A stretch of 64,000 bases of DNA, taken from assembly GCF_001622165.1 (NCBI RefSeq), contig NZ_LVWG01000018.1, positions 1 through 64,000 on the forward strand, in the 5' to 3' direction. The position numbers were made by a program, and so were the translations under genes. Under the pieces are notes generated by a model. That model ran no database searches. It had not been told where the DNA came from and worked only from the letters and a program-made list of their open reading frames with translations. The stretch is from Pelodictyon luteolum. Its GTDB lineage: Bacteria; Bacteroidota; Chlorobiia; Chlorobiales; Chlorobiaceae. This document shows, one piece after another, positions 8,285 to 18,382 of this stretch (positions are counted from its first letter, which is position 1; the number at the start of each line of letters is the position of its first letter).

Positions 8285-10960
8285 TCAGGCTGGTTCAGGC
8301 TGGTTTTTGCGTATAAAAAGCTTTACCAGTTCAAGCACGGGAAGCACGGAGAGAGCCGGAAGCACCGTCAGGATCCAATCTTTTCCCTCAAGTCGGACCA
8401 CGCCGAACGGCCCTTCAAAGAGGGGCACGAAAAGCACTGCGGCAAACATGCAGGACTCCCACAGCACCGCAAGGTTGAGCCAACGGTTGGCAAACGGACG
8501 GCGGAATACCGAGGCTGTGAGGGAACGGAAATTATAGGCTTTGAAAAACTCGATCAGGACGAGCGAAACGAAGGTCATGGTCATGGCTGTCCCGACAGAA
8601 CGCTCAGTATGAAGCGCGTAGGTGAACAGGAGGAGGTTGCAGAGGGTCGACCAAAGACCGCCGGCAAGCATGAGAGCCATGAGCGGAGGTGTGAAGACGC
8701 CGGTCTTCGGATCTGCAGGGGGACGGCGCATGATGCCCTCTTCAGGGGGATCGACGCCAAGAGCAAGTGCAGGAAGGCCATCGGTGGCCAGGTTGACATA
8801 GAGGATCTGCACCGCAGTAAGCGGCATCGGCAGACCCAGCAGCATGGCGCCCACAATGAGACCGAGCTCCCCGATATTGGATGAGAGCAGGTAGGTCAGA
8901 TACTTGCGGATGTTGTCGTAGATGCCCCGACCCTCTTCGATGGCATCGACGATTGAAGAGAAATTGTCGTCAGTGAGGGTCATGGCCGAGGCCTCCCGGG
9001 CGACATCGGTGCCGGTGATGCCCATCGAGATGCCGATATCGGCCCGCTTCAGGGCCGGGGCGTCATTAACGCCATCTCCAGTCATTGCGACCACTTCGCC
9101 GTTTTTCTGCAATGCCTCGACAAGGCGGAGCTTGTGCTCGGGAGAGACCCGAGCAAACACAGAAACGGAGGCGGCAACGTCACAAAGGGCACCATCATCC
9201 ATCGTCTTCAGCATCGCACCGCTCACCACACGCCCGTCACCGGGAAAGCCCAGTTCCTTGGCAATCGCCGCAGCCGTCAGAGGGTGGTCGCCGGTAATCA
9301 TCACAGGACGTATGCCGGCCTCGATGCATCGGCGGACAGCCGGCCCCGCTTCCGGACGGGGAGGGTCGATCATTGCTGCAAGGCCGAGAAAGGTCATTCC
9401 GGTTTCCGCACCCTCAAAATCCTCTGCATCCCGTCTGGCGAATCCGAGCACCCGCAGGGCGTTGCTTCCGTAAAGGTCAGCCGCCGCCTGCATCTGGGTT
9501 TTCAAAGCATCATCGAACGGTACTGACGCACCGTCCATAGACACAGCTGAACAGCTCCGGAGCACCGCCTCCGGAGCCCCTTTCATGAACACCTGCCCCT
9601 TCCCCTCAATCCGGTGCAGGGTAAGCATCCGCCTTGTTTCGGATGAAAACGGGATTTCTCCGATGCGGGGACAGCGCTTTCTTTCAGCCTTTTCATCAAT
9701 GCCGGCCTTGCGTGCTGCAACGACGAGAGCCCCTTCGGTGGGATCCCCGGCAACCGTCCAGATGCCATCCCCGTCCATCTCGAGACCGGCGTCGTTGCAG
9801 AGCACTGCCGCCAGAAGCAGCGCTTTAGCCTTATCGGGCATGAAGGAACCCTCTGCAACGGAGAGGGTTCCCTCGGGCAGATAGCCGGTGCCGCTGATGA
9901 GCACCTCTCCCTCTCTGAGGCGGATCCTCCGGACGGTCATTTCATCGCGGGTCAGGGTACCGGTCTTGTCGGTACAGATCACCGTTGTGCTTCCGAGCGT
10001 TTCAACCACAGGAAGTCGGCGCATGAGTGCGTTTCGCCGGGCCATCCGCTGTACGCCGAGGGCGAGCGAAATCGTGACGACAGCAGGAAGGGCCTCAGGG
10101 ACCACCGCAACGGCAAGGGCAATACCGAAAAGCACCATCTCCATGAAGGGTCGTCCGTGCAGCAGCCCTGAAACGACGATGAAGAGAACAATCAGAAGCG
10201 CAGCTCTTGAGAGAAGGATGCCCACCCGGTCAAGGTTTTTCTGGAGCGGGGTCCGCTCCGGAGGAACCTCCCCGAGAAGCGAAGCAATCCTGCCGAACTC
10301 AGTCTGCATGCCGGTTGCCGTCACCACGGCCTCTCCCCGTCCGGCACGGATGGTCGTACCGGCAAACACCATGTTGAGCCTGTCTCCCGGAACGGCTTCC
10401 TCCCTAAACACGGAGTCTGCTGATTTTTCCGTCGCTTCAGACTCCCCCGTCAAGGGCGACTCGTCGACAATCATGCCATAGGAAGAGAAAATGCGGGCGT
10501 CGGCCGGCACCCTGTCACCCGCATCAAGGATGATGATGTCGCCAGACACAAGTTCCGATGCGTCAAGCGTTGACTCCCTGCCTCCCCGCCTGACCCGGGC
10601 CATCGGTGCCGCCATCTTCCTGAGTGCAGCAACAGCCTGTTCCGCCCTGTACTCCTGGACAAAACCGAGCACCACGGCGAAAAGGACGATAATGGCGATT
10701 GTTGCCGCTTCAAGCCCCTCGCCGATCAGGAACGAAAGAGCGGCTGCAATGAAGAGGGTTATGACGAGTACATTGCGGAACTGAAGGAGGAGCAGGGAAA
10801 GTGGACGGACGGGGCGGACAGGGCGGATGATGTTCGCCCCTTCCTTATGCTTGCGCAGAAGGACGGCATCGTGCGTCAGTCCGTCCGGACCGGAATCAAG
10901 CCGGCGCATGGCCTCATCGGCCGGAAGCGCGTGCCATGGTACCCTGGAATCCGAATGCAT
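8285..10960 (-). CDS. P2-type cation-transporting ATPase
   Basis: This 891-residue P-type ATPase has an N-terminal cation-ATPase domain, actuator TGES at 171-174, membrane motif PEALP at 288-292, phosphorylation site DKTGT at 331, and GDGVNDAPAL. A C-terminal membrane block carries NLATDGLPALALG. The last motif and length fit the Ca2+/Mn2+-type PMR1-like group (P2A), though some P2 pumps of this shape move Na+. PEALP replaces the usual PEGLP of studied calcium pumps. GGGAGG lies 5 nt before the ATG. It probably extrudes Ca2+ or another cation across the inner membrane; ion specificity is not certain. Confidence 0.85.
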   Translation of the reverse strand: MHSDSRVPWHALPADEAMRRLDSGPDGLTHDAVLLRKHKEGANIIRPVRPVRPLSLLLLQFRNVLVITLFIAAALSFLIGEGLEAATIAIIVLFAVVLGFVQEYRAEQAVAALRKMAAPMARVRRGGRESTLDASELVSGDIIILDAGDRVPADARIFSSYGMIVDESPLTGESEATEKSADSVFREEAVPGDRLNMVFAGTTIRAGRGEAVVTATGMQTEFGRIASLLGEVPPERTPLQKNLDRVGILLSRAALLIVLFIVVSGLLHGRPFMEMVLFGIALAVAVVPEALPAVVTISLALGVQRMARRNALMRRLPVVETLGSTTVICTDKTGTLTRDEMTVRRIRLREGEVLISGTGYLPEGTLSVAEGSFMPDKAKALLLAAVLCNDAGLEMDGDGIWTVAGDPTEGALVVAARKAGIDEKAERKRCPRIGEIPFSSETRRMLTLHRIEGKGQVFMKGAPEAVLRSCSAVSMDGASVPFDDALKTQMQAAADLYGSNALRVLGFARRDAEDFEGAETGMTFLGLAAMIDPPRPEAGPAVRRCIEAGIRPVMITGDHPLTAAAIAKELGFPGDGRVVSGAMLKTMDDGALCDVAASVSVFARVSPEHKLRLVEALQKNGEVVAMTGDGVNDAPALKRADIGISMGITGTDVAREASAMTLTDDNFSSIVDAIEEGRGIYDNIRKYLTYLLSSNIGELGLIVGAMLLGLPMPLTAVQILYVNLATDGLPALALGVDPPEEGIMRRPPADPKTGVFTPPLMALMLAGGLWSTLCNLLLFTYALHTERSVGTAMTMTFVSLVLIEFFKAYNFRSLTASVFRRPFANRWLNLAVLWESCMFAAVLFVPLFEGPFGVVRLEGKDWILTVLPALSVLPVLELVKLFIRKNQPEPA

Positions 10961-11064
10961 GAGACCCTCCCGTGATGATCGGGTTTCCCGCCCCTTCTTG
11001 AGGGGCGCATGTCTCTACGGAGGAAAAAACACCGCCAGAGATGTTTTAAACGGAAGCCTGGAGC

Positions 11065-14000
11065 TTAAAAGTTTACGGCCACGGCCCTCGAGGCCTGAAG
11101 GCGGAACTTCTCTATCCAGTCAGGACCCGAATGCTTTATGGCAAGGGCGACGGTAAGATGCTCGGCCCGGAGTCCCATGTCGACGTTGCGGCCGAGTCCC
11201 TGGACGCAGGATGGACAGTTGGTCAGGATGACGGCATCCGGCGCTCCATGCATGGCCTCGCCGATAGCCTCCCGTTTGCGCTGGAGCATAGAATCGGTGA
11301 TGTCGGGGCGAGACAGAGAGAGAGTGCCGGCCTCCGAACAGCAATGCGGAACCGGAGTGATGGCACCGAACCCGCCGATTTCGGCAATGACTTCCTGCGC
11401 CTTGCCGTGCAGTGAATCATGGCAGGGAGCGTGGTAGAGTCCCCGCGCCCCGCCCTCAAGCCTCATTCCCTGCTCCTGCAGCCAGGCCGCGGTGTCAATG
11501 ATTCTGCCGCCGAAGAGCCGGCCAGCCTCGATTGCGTCCAGTCCCTCCATGCATGTGCCGCAGGTCACCAGACAGGCATCGAATTCAATGTAGGAGAACA
11601 TCTCCCTGATCTGGCTGAACATCACGCTGTTGCGGAGCACGATGCTGGAATACTGATCGGTTTTTGCATTGACATGGGCAGGAAATCCGCAGCAGAGAAA
11701 CGGCGGGGGGATAACTACCCTGGCTCCCGCTTCGAGCAGGAGGTGGATGGCCGCCATCGATATGGTGGAGTTGAGCCGCTCGGAACCGCACCCCGGGAAA
11801 TAGAAGACGCTGGAGGTGGCTTCCCGGGCAGGTTCGAACACGAGCACCTGGTCGGGGCCGCATTCGGGCAGTACGTCGCGCAGGGTCCCGGCAGGCACCT
11901 TCGGCACCGGCGAACGGAGCATACGTAGCGGGTAGAGTGCCGGAGGCTCGTTTTCGGGCTGAATGGGCCGTACGATGCGGGTACCTGCCCGCTGGGCGGC
12001 GCCTCCCATCTGGAGCACACTCTTGCGGAACAGCTGGTTGAAGGCCGGAGAGCGGCTTTCAAGATAGCTCAGGGTCATTTCAGTAACCGGAGAGGAGTGC
12101 TTGATGCCCCAACCCGAAAGGATTTCACGCTCAAGAACGGAGACGTCTCCTGTATCGATATCGACAGGACAGGGCTTGAGGCACTTGTGGCAGATAGTGC
12201 AGTGGTCGGCAACCTCCTCAAGCCAGCGGAGCAGGGCAAAATCGGTCGAGCGCTCGCGCTGCGCATCGAACAGCAGCGCCTCAATCAGCGAGCCGATGGC
12301 GAGGTTCTTGTTGCGCGGGTGATAGAACATCCCGCGTGCAGGATAGTAGACACAGCAGTCCGTCTTGCATTTTCCGCAGCGGATGCAGTAGTCGACCTTC
12401 CGTGACAGCGACTCGATCTGGGCCCGCTGCAGAATGTGGGCCTCAAGCTCGAGCATATTGAACGAGGGGGTGAAAATATGCTTGAGGAGCTCGAGGTCGT
12501 CGAGCTTGCCGGGGTTCATGAGTCCTTTGGGGTCAACCTTCCTGCGGTACAGCGAAAGCTCCTCAAGGATCGAGGGGTCGAGGTATTTCAGTTTGGTGAC
12601 GCCGATGCCGTGCTCACCGGACACAACGCCGCCGAGCTCGACCACCTTTTCCATCACCCGGTCAATGACCCGGTCTGCCCGCTCCAGCATTGGCCGGTCG
12701 TTCGAGAGCACCGGCACGTTCACATGCACGTTGCCGTCACCGGCATGCATGTGGGTTGCGAGCACGATTCTCCGGTCGCGGATATAGCGGTATCTCTCTT
12801 CAAGCGCCTCCTGGACATCAGGGTACCCCTGCAGGAGCTCGCCAAGCTCGCCGGCCAGTTCTTCGACGATTGCAAGTGAACGGAGATCCTCAAGGGAAGC
12901 TTCCGATATCCTGTTGCCGAAAAGCCTGCAGAGATCGAGGCCTGCGGGGACTTTGGCGGCAAACTGCCCGTCATCCTCAACGACCTTGGCCCCCTGGAGG
13001 ACATCGCGTGCACGCTCCATGAAAAGCAGCTGGGCGTGTCGTTCCTCCTCGATGTTCAGGCCGTCGATGAACCGCGCGAATTCTGCCAGAGCTTCGAGCG
13101 GGATGACAATGTCCTCATTGAGCTTGAAGGCATTGGTACGCCGGGCGATGGCGCCGAGTTTCTTGCGGTCGGCCCAGAACCGTTCGGCCGCGGCATCATC
13201 GCGCGCCAGGAACATCAGGGTGTTGGGATGGCGGCTGAGAAGTTCCTCCACCCGCGCCACCCCGCGGCCCGCCTCTTCCTCCGTATTGCCCGCGATATCG
13301 ATGAGCAGAACCGCCTTCGGCGTCTGCGGCCTTGTGGCCTTCACCTTATAGTCAATCGCCCGGATGTACTCATCGTCGAAATGCTCAAGGGCGAGCAGGG
13401 CCTCGCCGCCTTCGGCCGGCAGCGGGAAAATCTTCGACAGTTCGACAATCACCCGGCTTGCTTCGTCCATATCGGGTCCGAAAAACTCCAGGCAGAGCGT
13501 TTTCTTGACCGGGTACTTTGGATAGAGCACGAACACGGCCGAGGTGATGACCCCGTCGGTACCCTCTTTCTGCAACCCCGGCACGCCGCCGAGAGCCTTG
13601 TTGGTGATGTCCTTCCAGAGGCCTTTCTTCCGGATGTCTGTGCCGAGCAGCTCAATGCGGTCGATCCTCCGGTCTGATTCGTCGCGGATCTCGAAGGCGA
13701 CGGTATCTTCGTGCAGAATCTTGCGAAGCCGGTGGTCGGTTCTGCGGACGGTGATGTTCTCTCCCGTCGGCATGGCCATCCGCCACTCAAGCAGATTATC
13801 TATGCATGTGCCCCAGCGCACCGCCATTTTGCCGCCGGCGTTTTCAGAAATATTGCCACCGATGGTACAGGACCATTCGCTGGTGGGATCGGTCGCAAAC
13901 ACCAGTCCATGGTGATCGGCCTCGTGCATGGCCTTTTCGGTCACAACGCCTGCCTCCACTTCAATGACCGATGCGGTGCGCATCTGGCCGTCATCAAGCT

Positions 14001-14718
14001 CGAATTCACGGGCGGTGATCCCCTTGATGTGGTTCATCTTCTCCATGTTGACGATGACGCAGCCGGAATGCAGCGGAACCGCGCCACCCGTCAGGCCTGT
14101 TCCTGCACCGCGCGGAATGGCATGAAGCCCGAGGCTGGAAATGGCGGTGAGAATCGGGGCCACCTGCAGCTCGAGATCGGGCGTGACGACTGCGACAGGC
14201 AGATGCAGGCGCCAGTCTGTGGCATCCGTCGCATGAGCAACAAGGGAAAACGGGTCGAAGAGTACGTTCTTCACGCCGACCACTGCGCCAAGCTCACGGC
14301 GCATCCTCCGGCGAAGATCGGGAGTGAGGGCAACCACACGACGGAACCGCTCGACCTCTTCCTGAACGGCGGCAACGATCGCCGTGACGCGGGTTTCGCC
14401 GTTGGCCGATGCGGCAATGACCTCGAGGTCCGCCATCGCACGCTCGAACAGCCTGCGCCGCCGTGCAGCCGAATCGACCAGTTCCTGGAACAGATAGGGG
14501 TTGCGGCGATGGATGAGGATTTCGCCAATGATGCTCATCAGAAGGCGCGCCGAACGGCCCGTCACCCTGCGCTCACGCAGTTCGTCGAGCATACGGACGA
14601 CATCGGCTCCGAGCAGGAACGCAATGGCCTGACGGTCACCAGCCGAAGTGTAATTGAAGGGAATCTCCCTCGGTGTGCTTTGTGCCGATTTCTGGGATTT
14701 CTGGCCTCGTGTCAACAT
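11065..14718 (-). CDS. Giant FAD-linked oxidase / Fe-S / CCG-domain oxidoreductase
   Basis: This 1217-residue fusion has about 150 N-terminal residues of unassigned helical sequence (I recall this being catalogued as DUF3683). These precede an FAD-binding PCMH domain with RGAGTGLTGG at 203-212, and then an FAD-oxidase C-terminal domain with SGEHGIG. Next come two 4Fe-4S clusters (CIRCGKCKTDC near 776, CTICHKCLKPC near 843) and two cysteine-rich CCG motifs (CCGFPAHVN near 1009 and a CGTC motif near 1050). The order resembles GlcD plus GlcF or a D-lactate/glycolate dehydrogenase fused into one chain. It likely oxidises a 2-hydroxyacid and passes electrons to quinone or a heterodisulfide-type partner. 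The substrate is unknown. Confidence 0.85.
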   Translation of the reverse strand: MLTRGQKSQKSAQSTPREIPFNYTSAGDRQAIAFLLGADVVRMLDELRERRVTGRSARLLMSIIGEILIHRRNPYLFQELVDSAARRRRLFERAMADLEVIAASANGETRVTAIVAAVQEEVERFRRVVALTPDLRRRMRRELGAVVGVKNVLFDPFSLVAHATDATDWRLHLPVAVVTPDLELQVAPILTAISSLGLHAIPRGAGTGLTGGAVPLHSGCVIVNMEKMNHIKGITAREFELDDGQMRTASVIEVEAGVVTEKAMHEADHHGLVFATDPTSEWSCTIGGNISENAGGKMAVRWGTCIDNLLEWRMAMPTGENITVRRTDHRLRKILHEDTVAFEIRDESDRRIDRIELLGTDIRKKGLWKDITNKALGGVPGLQKEGTDGVITSAVFVLYPKYPVKKTLCLEFFGPDMDEASRVIVELSKIFPLPAEGGEALLALEHFDDEYIRAIDYKVKATRPQTPKAVLLIDIAGNTEEEAGRGVARVEELLSRHPNTLMFLARDDAAAERFWADRKKLGAIARRTNAFKLNEDIVIPLEALAEFARFIDGLNIEEERHAQLLFMERARDVLQGAKVVEDDGQFAAKVPAGLDLCRLFGNRISEASLEDLRSLAIVEELAGELGELLQGYPDVQEALEERYRYIRDRRIVLATHMHAGDGNVHVNVPVLSNDRPMLERADRVIDRVMEKVVELGGVVSGEHGIGVTKLKYLDPSILEELSLYRRKVDPKGLMNPGKLDDLELLKHIFTPSFNMLELEAHILQRAQIESLSRKVDYCIRCGKCKTDCCVYYPARGMFYHPRNKNLAIGSLIEALLFDAQRERSTDFALLRWLEEVADHCTICHKCLKPCPVDIDTGDVSVLEREILSGWGIKHSSPVTEMTLSYLESRSPAFNQLFRKSVLQMGGAAQRAGTRIVRPIQPENEPPALYPLRMLRSPVPKVPAGTLRDVLPECGPDQVLVFEPAREATSSVFYFPGCGSERLNSTISMAAIHLLLEAGARVVIPPPFLCCGFPAHVNAKTDQYSSIVLRNSVMFSQIREMFSYIEFDACLVTCGTCMEGLDAIEAGRLFGGRIIDTAAWLQEQGMRLEGGARGLYHAPCHDSLHGKAQEVIAEIGGFGAITPVPHCCSEAGTLSLSRPDITDSMLQRKREAIGEAMHGAPDAVILTNCPSCVQGLGRNVDMGLRAEHLTVALAIKHSGPDWIEKFRLQASRAVAVNF

Positions 14719-14777
14719 TCAATCAGGGGTCATGGTGTAAATAATAAAAATAACACAATCCGGAGGCATTCCATTCC

Positions 14778-15686
14778 TCAAGGCAGAAGAGCGCGAGCCC
14801 GTTCTCCCATATCGAGCTGGAACATTCCCGCGAGAGTCCGTTTTTCCGATGAGGAACCTGCAAACAGCTTGAATCCCATCATACTGGTCATCGACTGGAC
14901 CGCACAGTTGATCCTGCCGATGAAAAGATCAAGATCGGTAACTTCATGCCGGACGTCGGAAGCCGCCTGCTCCATGAATGCCAGGAACTGCTGCTGGCGC
15001 ATCTCACCGATCCGCGAGGACCATGAGACGTCTGATATCCGGAAAGCACAGAGCGGTTCATCAATCACGTACAGGTCTCCGAGCTGGAGCAGCTGGAGCC
15101 AGAAATCAAGGTCCGTGGTATAGGGCACCCGTGCGCTGTAGCCGCGGGTTCGAGGAATGGCTTCAGAGGGAAACATGCCGGATACCGGTTCGCCGATGAT
15201 ATTGGTACCCATGCGCACCATCTTGCGGACCACCTCGACTGGTCCCTTGCGCCCTTCGTCCAGAAAGTTCACCTTGCTGATGAGCGTCTTTCCGTGGGAG
15301 TCGATGATGGCCCGCTGGGCACTGACGAGGCTGACGCCCTCGTTCATGGGATCCCGGAACGCAGCAACCTGTTTTTCCAGGCATGAGGGATAGAGTATGT
15401 CGTCGCCGCACACCAGCTTCACATAGCGGCCCGACACCTCGCTGACGGCACGGTTCCAGTTTGCTTCAGGACCGAGGTTTCGCTCGTTCTGCTGAAGACG
15501 GATGCGCGGATCGGCATAAGACGCCGCTATTTCGAACGACTCGTCCGTTGAATTGTCATCATAGATAAGCAGCTCAAAATCCTCGTACGTCTGGGAAAGT
15601 ATCGAGCGGATTGTTTCACCGATAAAACGTGCATTGTTGTACATCGGAACAGTCACGGTGACCATTGGACGGTTGCAACCGTTCAT
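14778..15686 (-). CDS. Family 2 glycosyltransferase
   Basis: This 302-residue GT-A protein has the family 2 opening [18 protein letters not shown], the IYDDNSTD nucleotide-sugar motif near residue 50, and a metal-binding DD (CGDDILYP) near 95. No membrane segment is evident. The start at 15686 is preferred over ATGs at 15743 and 15701 because GGGAGG lies 7 nt upstream. The expected role is transfer of a sugar in surface polysaccharide or glycolipid synthesis. It lies 78 bp after the pentapeptide-repeat gene on the same strand and may be transcribed with it, although no functional link is obvious. Confidence 0.85.
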   Translation of the reverse strand: MNGCNRPMVTVTVPMYNNARFIGETIRSILSQTYEDFELLIYDDNSTDESFEIAASYADPRIRLQQNERNLGPEANWNRAVSEVSGRYVKLVCGDDILYPSCLEKQVAAFRDPMNEGVSLVSAQRAIIDSHGKTLISKVNFLDEGRKGPVEVVRKMVRMGTNIIGEPVSGMFPSEAIPRTRGYSARVPYTTDLDFWLQLLQLGDLYVIDEPLCAFRISDVSWSSRIGEMRQQQFLAFMEQAASDVRHEVTDLDLFIGRINCAVQSMTSMMGFKLFAGSSSEKRTLAGMFQLDMGERARALLP

Positions 15687-15764
15687 ACCATTGCCTCCCA
15701 TACATTTATGGGCAGAGCCTTCATTACGGCGCCCCGCCTTCATCGATACGCTGTATGTGTCCTG

Positions 15765-17081
15765 CTAGTCTGCAATATAGCGCGCGTCATGCTTCTCTGC
15801 CCATCCGGGAGTCGCTTTTTTCCCTGAATCCAGCACTGTGGCCCCTGAAACCCTGGCGCCGCTGAGCCTCGTACGGCTCATGTTGGCCCTCCAGAGGTTC
15901 GCGCCACAAAGATCGGCGCCGCCGAGATCAGCTCCGGCAAGCGTTGCCCCCCTAAGGTCGGCACCCCGAAGGTCGGCGCCGCGCAGGTCAGCATCCCCGA
16001 GGTCCGTAAGCCGCATACCGGCCGCTGACAGGTCAGCGCCCCTAAGGTCGGCCCCAAAGAGGTTTTTGCCGGCGAAATCCGCTTCGCGGAGGTTGATGGC
16101 AACAGGACTCTCAGTACGACGCATCCGGTTCCACCGGGTAACATTCTTCTTCAGCGACTCGTACTGTATGGCGTCATAGGGTGCATTCAAGGGACCGGTG
16201 CGCTGCCAGAGGTTCACAATCCCCTTGCGGGGAGCCTTTTCGGGACGCACGCTCTGCGCCCCCACGAGAGGAACAGCAGCGGAAGATGACGCTGCGGGTG
16301 CGGCAGTCTCTCCGGCCGACACGCCGGGGGCCACAGCCGTTCGGGCGGGTGGCGGAGCGGGGATGTCTGCGATGAACAGGGCGCCATGGGCCACTGCCCA
16401 ACGAGCCGTCGCATAGCTGCCGGAATCAAGCACGGTTGTTTCCGACACGCTTGCGCCTTGAAGCCTCATCCGGTCGGTGTTCGCCCTCCAGAAATATGCA
16501 GCACGGATGTCAGCGTTCCCAAGGTCGGCACCGTTCAGCTGAGCTTCACGGAAATGGACCTCCTTCAGGTCCGCTCCGTGGAACACAGCACCGGTGCAGT
16601 CGGACAGCCGGAGGTCGGCCCGAACCAGGACGGCACCCGTACAATCCGCTCCATCGAGCACGGCGGACGCCAGATCCGCACCGTTCAGCCGGGCGCCCTG
16701 CAGGTTGGCGCTGGAGAGGATCGAAGATACGGCCGTAACTGAATCCAGCACTGCCCCCTTCAAATCCGCACCCGACAGGTTCGTCTGGCTGAGATCGGCT
16801 CCCCGGAGAACGGCGCCGTGCAGATCGTATTCCATCAGTTTACGGCCCTTGAGGTCCGCGCCTGAAAGATCGGGATGCTCCGGGCCGCTCTGGCTCCGCA
16901 TGGCGTTCCACGCCTGCCTGCCTTCGCGCAGCTTCAGAAGAAGAGACTGATCAGCGGCAGCAAGCGGTGCGGCACTTCCGAGAATGACCAATGCGCCAAA
17001 AAGAAACGGCAGGACGCGGGACGGCGGCAGGAAGTACCGGAATGAAAAGCCCATGGCGTTGATGGTGTACATGGGGTTCAT
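15765..17081 (-). CDS. Exported pentapeptide-repeat protein with duplicated module
   Basis: This 438-residue protein has a hydrophobic signal-like segment (about residues 22-40, ending PLAAADQ). It also has two blocks of A(D/N)LxG pentapeptide repeats at about 70-225 and 325-415. Each block starts after a WN-x-MR element and ends with the same non-repeat tail: TVLDSG, then aromatic/tryptophan residues, then YIAD or FIAD. The whole module has therefore been duplicated, with a Pro/Ala-rich linker between. Pentapeptide repeats form a right-handed quadrilateral beta-helix. The protein is probably periplasmic or membrane-anchored. Its start overlaps the upstream membrane-protein stop by 4 bp, so the genes are coupled. 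Function is unknown. Confidence 0.8.
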   Translation of the reverse strand: MNPMYTINAMGFSFRYFLPPSRVLPFLFGALVILGSAAPLAAADQSLLLKLREGRQAWNAMRSQSGPEHPDLSGADLKGRKLMEYDLHGAVLRGADLSQTNLSGADLKGAVLDSVTAVSSILSSANLQGARLNGADLASAVLDGADCTGAVLVRADLRLSDCTGAVFHGADLKEVHFREAQLNGADLGNADIRAAYFWRANTDRMRLQGASVSETTVLDSGSYATARWAVAHGALFIADIPAPPPARTAVAPGVSAGETAAPAASSSAAVPLVGAQSVRPEKAPRKGIVNLWQRTGPLNAPYDAIQYESLKKNVTRWNRMRRTESPVAINLREADFAGKNLFGADLRGADLSAAGMRLTDLGDADLRGADLRGADLRGATLAGADLGGADLCGANLWRANMSRTRLSGARVSGATVLDSGKKATPGWAEKHDARYIAD

Positions 17082-18382
17082 GCTGAGGGTCCGTTGTCTC
17101 CGGAGCCTGCATGAAGCTCCCTGTGGAGGTTGAAGGAAAGAAAGAGGACAGCTAGCCCGAACACCAGCCCGGACAGGCCGAGCAGAACGGCATTCTCAAT
17201 GAAAAAGGCCAGCAAAACTCCCGTCGCCGAAACCAGCATCACGGTAAGCTGCATGAACGCCCGGTCCATTGCTGCAGATGAAAGCAGGCGGGAAAGGGCC
17301 TGGCCTTCCTGAAGCATCTCCAGAGAATCCTTCCTGACGATGGCGGGGATGACGATGTAGATCATTCCGATGAAAGAGAAGGTGATCCAGCCGAGCAGAG
17401 CGGCATGGGTGTGGGAATGGTAGATCCACATCGCATCCGGGCTGATGGGAGGATGCGCTCCGAACGGGATGCCCTTGATGAAGTAGACGTTCATGATGCC
17501 GTATGCGCTTGTGGCGAAGAGAAGTGAAAGTCCACTGAAGAGGAACGCCAGAGCCGGATGGTGGAAGTTCTTCTTGAAGAAGGTGTAGAGGTAGGCTGCA
17601 AAGCCCCAGAGGATCGCCATGACGCCGAACAGTAGAACGTGGCTGACGAGCATCATCCCGAAATAGTGACCGATGAGGATGACGATGAGGAACACCAGAA
17701 CCCCGCCGACAAACGTATAGAACCAGAGGCTGAAGAGACGCGTGATGAGTTCACGCTTCGGAGACTGCTTCCAGGCATAGGTATAGAGGAACCCCATGAC
17801 GCTGATGGAGAGGGGGAAAGAGGAGCCGAGGAAATAGGCCGACTGCGTCACGAAAAACGGAATGAGGCCCTGTTCCGGGAACGCCTCCTTGAGGCCGAGG
17901 GTGAAGAGACCGAGGTTTGCGTTGAGCAGGAAGATGACGTCGAAGATATAGTACCGGACCGAGACGTCCTTCCAGATCTTCGGGATGGAAAGCGTGGTGA
18001 AGATCTCGTAGAGCGGGCCCATGACGATGATCATGAGAAACAGGCCGGTCAGCGCTTTCAGGAGCGGCCACTGCATCCATACCGCCACGGTGATGGAAAC
18101 GAGGGAAAGCAGGACGGCGTAGATGTAGCGCCGCTGCCTCGGGGGGCTGATCTTCAGCTCCGGATAGATGGCCGAAGTCAGGTACCGGTTGAAGATGAGG
18201 ATGGCAAGGTTGCCGAACCCGATGAAAAAGAGGTACGGGTGAAGCTGGTTCAGGAAATGGCTGCCGGTAACGGCGCCGAGGGCTCCGAGAAGGGCGGCGA
18301 CAGTGATGACTGAAATGGTGACGTAGAGGAACAGTCTGGCAACGCTGCCGGTCGATTCAGTGTGTGATGTAGGCTGCATCAA
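17078..18382 (-). CDS. Polytopic membrane protein resembling haem-copper oxidase subunit I
   Basis: This 434-residue protein has about twelve predicted membrane helices. Two helices begin with histidine-rich motifs: LHPYLFFIGFGN near residue 47 and IYHSHTHAALLGW near 325. The second resembles the haem-ligand HxHxxxLG helices of cbb3 oxidase subunit I, NorB and NnrS. A full set of six oxidase histidines and an HPEVY motif is not seen, so I do not call it an oxidase. It could bind haem or be a NnrS-like accessory protein. It overlaps the DoxX-like gene upstream and the pentapeptide gene downstream by 4 bp each, a tight three-gene operon. Confidence 0.6.
   Translation of the reverse strand: MMQPTSHTESTGSVARLFLYVTISVITVAALLGALGAVTGSHFLNQLHPYLFFIGFGNLAILIFNRYLTSAIYPELKISPPRQRRYIYAVLLSLVSITVAVWMQWPLLKALTGLFLMIIVMGPLYEIFTTLSIPKIWKDVSVRYYIFDVIFLLNANLGLFTLGLKEAFPEQGLIPFFVTQSAYFLGSSFPLSISVMGFLYTYAWKQSPKRELITRLFSLWFYTFVGGVLVFLIVILIGHYFGMMLVSHVLLFGVMAILWGFAAYLYTFFKKNFHHPALAFLFSGLSLLFATSAYGIMNVYFIKGIPFGAHPPISPDAMWIYHSHTHAALLGWITFSFIGMIYIVIPAIVRKDSLEMLQEGQALSRLLSSAAMDRAFMQLTVMLVSATGVLLAFFIENAVLLGLSGLVFGLAVLFLSFNLHRELHAGSGDNGPSA

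Noticed and set aside
13711-15123. 470-residue plus-strand frame over the FAD oxidase and GT2 genes
   Set aside because: It crosses two real genes on the other strand and contains no recognisable motif.
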